NCBI GenBank assembly: GCA_031267055.1
Contig: JAIRZV010000122.1
Span: forward strand, 1 to 11,018
Direction of reading: 5' to 3'
Source of the DNA: Candidatus Margulisiibacteriota bacterium
Lineage (GTDB): Bacteria > Margulisbacteria > Termititenacia > Termititenacales > Termititenacaceae
Length of the DNA: 11,018 bases
Shown piece after piece: positions 7,088-11,018 of this stretch. The notes under the pieces were generated by a model that was not told the DNA's origin, did no database searches, and saw only the letters and a program-made list of their open reading frames with translations. Within the stretch, counting starts at the first letter, position 1, and the number at the start of each line of letters is the position of its first letter. The position numbers and the translations under genes are program-made.

Positions 7088-7396
7088 CTAACCTAAAATT
7101 TGGCGCAAACTGTCTTCCGCGCGGCGGATCTCGCTGAGCAGACTAAAGTTTTGCGTATTTTTTGATTCGATTTCTGACAGTTTGTCGTTGATGATCAAGG
7201 CGCCCAATGTGGAAGTTTTGTCGATAGTCGTGCCGTCGATCGTGATTTCTTTTTCGTCACTGGCGATCTTGGCCATCAGGTCTTCCAACTCGTTTTGCAC
7301 CATATGCGCAAAACGTTTGGCGTCAGCTTCTTTAGTCGGCATTTTTTCTCGCGGATTCAGGATCAGAGTATAAACCATTGTTGTTTCTTCTGACAT
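7088..7396 (-). CDS. Hypothetical ~102-residue protein, first gene of operon
   Basis: Not recognised. The chosen ATG at 7396 gives MSEETTMVYTLILNPREKM and has an AAGGGAG SD about eight bases upstream. An in-frame ATG at 7450 would place the start upstream of the promoter-like box and is rejected. The short protein begins with a beta-like segment (MVYTLILNP), then a helix (KEADAKRFAHMVQNELEDLM), a small beta/turn stretch with EITIDGTTIDKTST, and a C-terminal coiled-coil-like helix ending RRAEDSLRQILG. It is cytosolic-looking, with no signal or membrane segment. As promoter-proximal gene it is followed by four tightly packed genes. Function is unknown; a small chaperone or structural subunit would be consistent but is not shown. 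Confidence 0.82.
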   Translation of the reverse strand: MSEETTMVYTLILNPREKMPTKEADAKRFAHMVQNELEDLMAKIASDEKEITIDGTTIDKTSTLGALIINDKLSEIESKNTQNFSLLSEIRRAEDSLRQILG

Positions 7397-7420
7397 TTTA
7401 CCAACTCCCTTGCTAAAACA

Positions 7421-7448
7421 GTATCGACACAAGTCCGTCCAAACTTGC
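7421..7448 (-). promoter_or_regulatory. Candidate sigma28-like promoter A for the five-gene operon
   Basis: Minus strand: GCAAGTTT (7448-7441), 12 bases, GTCGATAC (7428-7421), ending 24 bases before the ATG at 7396. The known sigma28/FliA/SigD consensus is TAAAGTTT, about 11 bases, then GCCGATAA or GCCGATAT. The match is good in AAGTTT and CGATA, with one extra spacer base. The same layout occurs at site B (8039-8066), including the identical 12-mer GCAAGTTTGGAC. Sharing between two separate transcription units supports a functional element. The sigma factor assignment is inference. Confidence 0.5.
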
Positions 7449-7542
7449 ATGGAAATTTAGCGATTTATTCTTTTTAATGAATACCCCTCTTTGTTCATAT
7501 TATACCATATTGACGAATCCCAAATTGGTAGAACTTACGCAT

Positions 7543-7614
7543 GGCAAATATCTTTACCCACGCGAACACGGCATAGCACTGAAGGTTACGTTCGCTTAGG
7601 GCAAAATATTTGCC
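7543..7614. repeat. 72-bp palindromic element X, related to the 107-bp element
   Basis: The ends GGCAAATATCTTTACCC (7543-7559) and GGGCAAAATATTTGCC (7599-7614) are near-perfect inverted repeats. Just inside, GCGAAC (7562-7567) pairs with GTTCGC (7590-7595). Read on the minus strand it starts with AATATTTTGCCCTAAGCGA, nearly the same as AATATTTTGCCGTAAGCGA of the 107-bp element, so the two belong to one family. It is noncoding and MITE- or REP-like, with no transposase in the window. Confidence 0.7.
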
Positions 7615-7636
7615 GTGCTAAATAGGACGAGTTTGA

Positions 7637-7743
7637 GAGCGAATATTTTGCCGTAAGCGAGTTTTGGCTCGAACTTAACAAGGCTACAAAGTAGCCGACG
7701 TTAAGTGAGAGGCCACGGCTCGCGGCGGCAAAGATATTCGCTC
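7637..7743. repeat. 107-bp palindromic element Y, copy 1
   Basis: Identical over all 107 bp to 8512-8618 and in the same orientation. Terminal inverted repeats are GAGCGAATAT-TTTGCCG at the left and CGGCAAAGATATTCGCTC at the right (one bulged base). Inside are CGAG/CTCG and a larger hairpin, CTTAAC..GGCTAC-AAA-GTAGCC..GTTAAG. It is noncoding. No target-site duplication is clear. It is best described as a MITE- or REP-like mobile or structural repeat, 37 bases beyond the stop of the 75-residue gene. Confidence 0.85.
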
Positions 7744-7780
7744 GAATCTGAGGGTAAAGATATTTGCCGCGCTTACTTAA

Positions 7781-8008
7781 TTAAAGTTTGTCGTTGAGTA
7801 GGCGGCCGGCCACCGCTTTGATATCGGCCAGCACATCGGGATTGTGAAACGCGGCTTCCACCAGCAGATCGGTGTTCACCGCTTTGACATTGCCGGCCTT
7901 GAGCGAAGCCTCGATCACGTCTTTAACGATGCTTTTCGGGCTGCTCCAGGCTGCCGGATTTAAGCCGCTTTGCAGTGTTTTTTCAAAACTATTTATATCC
8001 AGAGCCAT
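7781..8008 (-). CDS. Hypothetical 75-residue protein
   Basis: Not recognised. It is a small, soluble, probably all-helical protein (MALDINSFEKTLQSGL at the start). A NPAAWSSPKS turn is followed by helices SIVKDVIEASLKAG and DLLVEAAFHNPDVLADIKAV, ending in RLLNDKL. It has no signal or membrane segment. The ATG at 8008 has AAGGGGA about six bases upstream. It is monocistronic on the minus strand: a promoter-like box shared with the five-gene operon (8039-8066) lies upstream and repeats lie downstream. This shared control suggests that its product works with the operon proteins. It lies between the two identical 107-bp repeats. Confidence 0.8.
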   Translation of the reverse strand: MALDINSFEKTLQSGLNPAAWSSPKSIVKDVIEASLKAGNVKAVNTDLLVEAAFHNPDVLADIKAVAGRLLNDKL

Positions 8009-8038
8009 GATTTTTCCCCTTCGTCCCTTGGTGCCTAT

Positions 8039-8066
8039 ATATCGTCGCCAGCCGGTCCAAACTTGC
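8039..8066 (-). promoter_or_regulatory. Candidate sigma28-like promoter B for the 75-residue gene
   Basis: Minus strand: GCAAGTTT (8066-8059), 12 bases, GACGATAT (8046-8039), ending 30 bases before the ATG at 8008. It shares GCAAGTTTGGAC, the exact spacing and CGATA with site A. GACGATAT is close to the SigD -10 GCCGATAT. The sequences between and around the boxes differ, so this is not a larger duplication. Confidence 0.5.
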
Positions 8067-8091
8067 GCTGATTTGCATCGAAAAAAATAAA

Positions 8092-8119
8092 TGAAACTAT
8101 TTCGGCTAAATTACGATTT
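8092..8119 (+). promoter_or_regulatory. Weak candidate of the same class (site C) for the 121-residue gene
   Basis: Plus strand: TGAA (8092-8095), 16 bases, TACGATTT (8112-8119), ending 21 bases before the ATG at 8141. Only the AA of the -35 and CGAT of the -10 match sites A and B, though spacing and distance to the gene fit. The AT-rich context makes a chance match plausible. Confidence 0.22.
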
Positions 8120-8140
8120 ATTTATGTAGGGAGTACGGTT

Positions 8141-8506
8141 ATGAAAAAAAGAATTTTACTATTAACTATCATTGTTATGGCCATACTGTGCGCCAATACC
8201 AAAATCTACATCGGCTCGGAAAATGACCAGCTGATCTTCGGCATAGACTCACTGCTCACACATGTCGACGGCGCGGCCGGATTGGAAATGCGCGCCTACG
8301 CTCCCAAGCGCGGTATTGTCGTCAATGGCGAGGAATACGGCGCCAAAGCCGGCAAAATGCTTTACATCACAACTATCGGCGGCAAGACCCGCACCGGAGA
8401 TTTTTTGAAATATCAGTACCGCTGGTCAACGCAGGAAGAAACATTAGCCGCGCCGCACGCCTTGCAACTCGGCTACGGCCAAGGCGACAATATTTTGAGT
8501 CACTAG
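8141..8506 (+). CDS. Hypothetical 121-residue exported protein
   Basis: Not recognised. It starts MKKRILLLTIIVMAILCANT, a typical positively charged then hydrophobic Sec signal peptide or N-terminal anchor. C17 is not in a canonical lipobox. The remaining ~100 residues look like a small beta-rich domain with KIYIGSENDQLIFGIDSLL (21-39), RGIVVNGEEYGAKAGKMLYI (57-76) and TTIGGKTRTGDFLKYQYRWS (77-96). It ends soon after GYGQGDNILSH. The SD AGGGAG is seven bases before the ATG. It is the only plus-strand gene among small minus-strand genes, divergent from the 75-residue gene, and its stop is five bases before the second copy of the 107-bp repeat. A periplasmic, surface or secreted role is inferred from the signal only. 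Confidence 0.8.
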   Translation: MKKRILLLTIIVMAILCANTKIYIGSENDQLIFGIDSLLTHVDGAAGLEMRAYAPKRGIVVNGEEYGAKAGKMLYITTIGGKTRTGDFLKYQYRWSTQEETLAAPHALQLGYGQGDNILSH

Positions 8507-8511
8507 ATATT

Positions 8512-8618
8512 GAGCGAATATTTTGCCGTAAGCGAGTTTTGGCTCGAACTTAACAAGGCTACAAAGTAGCCGACGTTAAGTGAGAGGCCACGGCTCGCGG
8601 CGGCAAAGATATTCGCTC
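8512..8618. repeat. 107-bp palindromic element Y, copy 2
   Basis: A perfect duplicate of 7637-7743. Here the palindrome extends a few bases into the flanks (ATATT before, AATAT after). It lies between two convergent stops, 8506 on plus and 8642 on minus, so its hairpins could also form or stabilise 3' ends of both transcripts. No T-run makes it a standard intrinsic terminator. It is the only content of the 8507-8641 gap. Confidence 0.85.
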
Positions 8619-8641
8619 AATATTTCTTAATTTGATAATTT

Positions 8642-8761
8642 TTAAGCATTCGCCAGATAGCGCGGGTCAATGCGCACGAAACCGTTGTCGTCCTGCAAAG
8701 TGCGCGGCAGTTCTTTCACCTTGGTTTTTTTGTAATTTGCATTGTCATTGATCTTTCGCAT
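8642..8761 (-). CDS. Hypothetical 39-residue microprotein
   Basis: An intact small ORF: MRKINDNANYKKTKVKEL (1-18), then PRTLQDDNGFVRIDPRYLANA (19-39). The ATG at 8761 has an AGAGGT SD about eight bases upstream. It is basic in the first half, with no membrane segment. DNANY at residues 6-10 is shared with the 53-residue microprotein just upstream on the same strand. The coding-like composition, good SD and tandem partner support a real gene, but the function is unknown. Confidence 0.6.
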   Translation of the reverse strand: MRKINDNANYKKTKVKELPRTLQDDNGFVRIDPRYLANA

Positions 8762-8783
8762 AACTCTCAACCTCTTTCTTTAT

Positions 8784-8812
8784 CGATCAATATAAAAATA
8801 TAACCGATCAAT
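8784..8812. promoter_or_regulatory. Two 8-bp direct repeats 21 bp apart upstream of the 39-residue gene
   Basis: CGATCAAT occurs at 8784-8791 and 8805-8812, offset by 21 bp (two helical turns), in an AT-rich gap between the two microprotein genes. The spacing fits a protein-binding operator or promoter region. Chance in AT-rich DNA is possible. Confidence 0.25.
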
Positions 8813-8973
8813 TAACGAATCAGCCCTGCCAGTTTGTAAAATTTTTCATTGTTTTCCACATACTCGTAATTCGCATTGTCCGCATAATCATCGCGCGACA
8901 CCAGCAATTTGCCGCCGTCGAACAAACGATTGATATTCAGCTTGATGCGCATTTGCGCTTCCGCTTTGTTCAT
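8812..8973 (-). CDS. Hypothetical 53-residue microprotein
   Basis: An intact small ORF beginning MNKAEAQMRIKLNINRLFDG, followed by GKLLVSRDDYADNANYEYVE and then NNEKFYKLAGLIR. The ATG at 8973 follows a G-run (GGGGGGA) five bases upstream, an unusual but usable SD. It is a charged helix followed by an acidic, tyrosine-rich C-terminal half, with no signal or membrane segment. DNANY (32-36) recurs in the 39-residue microprotein 50 bases downstream. It follows the TrpD-family gene on the same strand after a 65-bp gap with only a weak hairpin, so cotranscription is possible. Function is unknown. Confidence 0.62.
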   Translation of the reverse strand: MNKAEAQMRIKLNINRLFDGGKLLVSRDDYADNANYEYVENNEKFYKLAGLIR

Positions 8974-9038
8974 AAAAATCCCCCCATTGCTAATTCCCCA
9001 GAATAATTACAGGTTTTATGCCAAGTTTTTGGCCTTTA

Positions 9039-10121
9039 TTAGCGGGATTTGCGTTTATTTTTGAGCAGATGCGCCACTTTTTTCTGTTTTTTTGCTAAAG
9101 ATTGAGCAGTCGCGGCAACTTCCTCCAGTTTTCTATAAGCCAGGCCTTTGCGCAGGACTTCTCTGGCTTTTTGAAAACCGGATCCAAGGTCTTTGGCCAG
9201 ACCGGCGCAAACCAGCGCGGCGGCGGCGTTCAAAGCGACAACATCGGCGCGCGGCGAATCCTCGCGGCCGGTCAAAATAACCTTGCAAATCTGCGCGCTG
9301 TTCGCCGCGTTGTCACAATGCAGTGTGGAAACCGAAGCTGACTGCAGACCAAAACGCTCTGGCGTAAAAATATAAGTGCTGATGAGGCCATTGTGTAATT
9401 CTGAAATACGCGTGCTGGCAGTGATGGAAATCTCGTCGAGGCCTTCCACGCCGTGAAAAACAAAAGCGTGCTTGATACCCTGCGTCCGCAGCACGCCGGA
9501 CAGCAGCGTGGTCAGCGGCTCATTGAAAACGCCGACACTCTGACCGGACAAACGCAGTGGATTGAGCAACGGAAAAAGCGTGTTCAGCAGATTGAGCACA
9601 CCGAGCTGTCCGCTGACGCGCGTCAATTGCGCCAGGCGCGGGTGAAAAAGCGGCAAATACAAAAAAGTCAGGCCGGTTTTAGCCAGCAGTTTGAGAATTT
9701 TTTCCGGCGCCAGCTCGATATTGATGCCAAGCTTGTCCAGCACCTGCCGCGAACTACAGCCGCAGCCCGGATCGGCGTAAACTTGTTTGGCCACCCGCGC
9801 GCCGGCTGCCGCCGCCACAAAAGCCGCCAGCGTGGAAATATTAAAAGTGTCCTGCAGATCGCCGCCGGTGCCGCAAGTGTCGATCAAGCCAGCTGACGGC
9901 GCTTTGATCTTGACCGCGTGCCGGCGCACCGCCTGCGCAAAACCCAGCAGTTCGGTCAAGTCTTCGCCTTTCAAACGCATGGCGATCAAAAACGCGCCCA
10001 ATTCGGCATCGGAACATTTGCCGGAAAGAATGTGTTCCATGATCTCCGCCGCGTCTTTTTGCGCAAAAGTATTTTTGTCGATTAGTTTTTGGATAACGTT
10101 GGTCAAACTGCGCATATACAT
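9039..10121 (-). CDS. trpD: TrpD-family phosphoribosyltransferase (anthranilate phosphoribosyltransferase or divergent paralogue)
   Basis: The 360-residue protein has the TrpD family architecture. An N-terminal helical domain is followed by DTCGTGGDLQDTFNIST (81-97, PRPP/diphosphate loop), PLLNP (184-188), GQSVGVFNEPL (193-203) and HGVEGLDEIS (223-232), whose DE pair binds metal. TrpD joins anthranilate to PRPP in tryptophan synthesis. Two hallmark segments deviate at full length: the usual KHGNR..SSKCGSAD is KQVYADPGCGCSSRQ (112-126), and the usual LGxRTxFN is LGVLNLLN (173-180), losing an arginine that contacts anthranilate in known structures. A TrpD2/YbiB-like role is therefore a serious alternative. 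No other trp genes are visible. The last 30 residues are lysine-rich. ATGs at 10121 and 10115 both lack an SD and sit beside TATAAT sequences. Confidence 0.8.
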   Translation of the reverse strand: MYMRSLTNVIQKLIDKNTFAQKDAAEIMEHILSGKCSDAELGAFLIAMRLKGEDLTELLGFAQAVRRHAVKIKAPSAGLIDTCGTGGDLQDTFNISTLAAFVAAAAGARVAKQVYADPGCGCSSRQVLDKLGINIELAPEKILKLLAKTGLTFLYLPLFHPRLAQLTRVSGQLGVLNLLNTLFPLLNPLRLSGQSVGVFNEPLTTLLSGVLRTQGIKHAFVFHGVEGLDEISITASTRISELHNGLISTYIFTPERFGLQSASVSTLHCDNAANSAQICKVILTGREDSPRADVVALNAAAALVCAGLAKDLGSGFQKAREVLRKGLAYRKLEEVAATAQSLAKKQKKVAHLLKNKRKSR

Positions 10122-10152
10122 ATTATAGCAAAACTATTATACAATTACTCCT
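10122..10152. promoter_or_regulatory. Compact divergent promoter region between trpD-like gene and aconitase
   Basis: Only 31 bases separate the two starts. The minus strand has TATAAT at 10141-10136 and again at 10127-10122. The plus strand has TATTAT at 10135-10140 and TACAAT at 10140-10145. Neither start has an SD; the plus side even reads ACTCCT. From the inner boxes, initiation would fall at or near the start codons (about 10115 on minus, about 10153 on plus), suggesting leaderless mRNAs. The -35 regions are poor. Confidence 0.45.
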
Positions 10153-11018
10153 GTGAATTTGACTGTCGCGGAAAAAATAATCGCCAAACATCTCATCGAG
10201 GGCAAGCCGGAACGCGGCGCGCCTATCGCTATACGCATCGACCAGACGCTCACACAGGACGCGACCGGCACTATGGCTTATTTGCAATTTGAGGCGATGG
10301 GGTTGCCGCGGGTCAAAACCGACCTGTCTGTCAGCTATGTTGATCACAACACTTTACAAAATGATTTTATGAACATGGACGATCATCGCTATCTGCAGAC
10401 CGTCGCGGCTAAATACGGTGTCAAATTTTCGCGGCCGGGCAACGGCATCTGCCATCAAGTGCATCTGGAGCGTTTCGGCAAACCGGGCACAACACTGCTC
10501 GGCTCGGATTCGCACACGCCGACCGGCGGCGGCCTCGGCCAGCTCGCTATCGGCGCTGGCGGATTGGACGTGGCCTGCGCTATGGCCGGACAGCCTTTTT
10601 ATCTAACCATGCCCAAGATCGTGAAAATCAATTTGATCGGCCGATTGCGGCCATTTGTTTCCGCCAAAGATGTGATCTTAAAAGTTTTGCAACTGCTCAC
10701 TGTCAAAGGCGGCGCGGGCAAGATCATCGAGTACGGCGGCGACGGGCTGCCAACGCTTTCCGTGCCGGAACGCGCCACGATCGCCAACATGGGCGCGGAG
10801 CTGGGCGCGACAACCAGCGTTTTTCCGTCCGACGCTGTGACAAAGCAATTTTTGCAAGCGCAAAATCGCGCGGCGGACTGGCAAGAAATACTGGCCGACA
10901 GCGACGCGGTGTATGACGCGGAAATAAATATCGATCTATCCGCGCTGGAGCCGCTGGCCGCCTGTCCGCACATGCCGGATATTGTTCAAAAAATTTCAGA
11001 GTTGAAAGACCGCAAAGT
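10153..11018 (+). CDS. acn: Aconitate hydratase, N-terminal part
   Basis: The first 288 codons are present; the gene runs off the right edge. Aconitase interconverts citrate and isocitrate with a 4Fe-4S cluster. The sequence strongly matches the bacterial aconitase group of about 640 residues: IRIDQTLTQDATGTMAYLQF (27-46), SYVDHNTLQ (61-69), FSRPGNGICHQVHLERFG (92-109), LLGSDSHTPTGGGLGQLAIG (115-134), VKGGAGKIIEYGG (185-197) and SVPERATIANMGAELGATTS (204-223). The cluster cysteines lie beyond the window. The start is GTG at 10153, the only start codon after the in-frame TAG at 10126. No SD is present, so translation is probably leaderless. LeuC-type isopropylmalate dehydratase is the related alternative, but the motifs favour aconitase. 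Confidence 0.93.
   Translation, partial: MNLTVAEKIIAKHLIEGKPERGAPIAIRIDQTLTQDATGTMAYLQFEAMGLPRVKTDLSVSYVDHNTLQNDFMNMDDHRYLQTVAAKYGVKFSRPGNGICHQVHLERFGKPGTTLLGSDSHTPTGGGLGQLAIGAGGLDVACAMAGQPFYLTMPKIVKINLIGRLRPFVSAKDVILKVLQLLTVKGGAGKIIEYGGDGLPTLSVPERATIANMGAELGATTSVFPSDAVTKQFLQAQNRAADWQEILADSDAVYDAEINIDLSALEPLAACPHMPDIVQKISELKDRK

Larger units (their letters stand above)
7543..7768. repeat. Outer 17-bp perfect inverted repeat enclosing elements X and Y
   Basis: GGCAAATATCTTTACCC at 7543-7559 is exactly complementary to GGGTAAAGATATTTGCC at 7752-7768. The 226-bp span contains the 72-bp element and the first 107-bp element, with a 22-bp spacer (7615-7636) and an 8-bp tail (7744-7751). This looks like one palindromic element split by insertion of another, or a tandem build-up of related ends. 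It fills most of the gene-free stretch between the operon promoter and the 75-residue gene. I see no gene in this stretch. Confidence 0.65.

Noticed and set aside
6399..7091. 230-codon plus-strand ORF opposite the 528-residue gene
   Set aside because: Antisense to the well-supported gene with AGGAGG start and operon context.
2736..7396. Type III secretion or flagellar operon
   Set aside because: The sigma28-like box and helical, signal-less proteins made me consider it, but no recognisable ATPase, export-gate, ring or needle component is present.
7397..7450. N-terminal extension of the first operon gene to an ATG at 7450
   Set aside because: It would start upstream of and overlap the promoter-like box, has no SD, and adds a cysteine/tryptophan-rich peptide unlike the rest. 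The ATG at 7396 has a good SD.
7543..8618. CRISPR array
   Set aside because: The repeats are palindromic, differ in length, are only two to three in number and are not regularly spaced.
8999..9038. Terminator after the trpD-like gene
   Set aside because: Only a five-base stem (GCCAA/TTGGC) with no T-run, which is too weak to call.
9726..9788. Frameshift or sequencing error explaining the odd TrpD motif
   Set aside because: The segment has exactly the normal length between conserved flanks, and no alternative frame restores KHGNR.

Overview
This window is bacterial chromosome of roughly even base composition, with standard bacterial start sites and SD sequences. It carries EF-Tu, a tRNA-Thr and several amino-acid and central-metabolism genes, but no gene identifies a lineage. 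The unrecognised genes, dispersed palindromic repeats and an enlarged EF-Tu domain III suggest an uncultivated or deep-branching bacterium. That is inference, and I would not name a phylum.

Positions 1-2709 (minus strand) are a housekeeping block. Transcription runs from a sigma70-like promoter through tRNA-Thr(GGT) and tuf. A palindrome-rich gap follows, then hisC and, two bases after its stop, the first 25 codons of gcvT.

Positions 2736-7448 hold the most unusual part: a tightly spaced run of five minus-strand genes (103, 528, 250, 99 and 558 codons) that I do not recognise. The products look soluble and mostly helical, with coiled coils, acidic/proline or glutamine-rich linkers, and one histone-H1-like basic tail. 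No membrane segment or Sec signal is visible. A sigma28-like box lies just upstream of the first gene, and the same 12-base box recurs upstream of a separate 75-residue gene.

Positions 7450-8980 are repeat- and small-gene-rich. Two perfectly identical 107-bp palindromic elements flank a 768-bp segment with two divergent small genes, one cytoplasmic-looking and one exported. The first copy sits inside a larger inverted repeat beside a related 72-bp element. Two microprotein genes of 53 and 39 codons, which share a DNANY motif, follow on the minus strand.

Positions 9039-11018 hold a TrpD-family phosphoribosyltransferase (minus) that lacks hallmark substrate-binding residues. It is divergent from the first 288 codons of an aconitase (plus). 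Their starts are 31 bases apart around overlapping -10-like sequences with no SD, so one or both transcripts may be leaderless.
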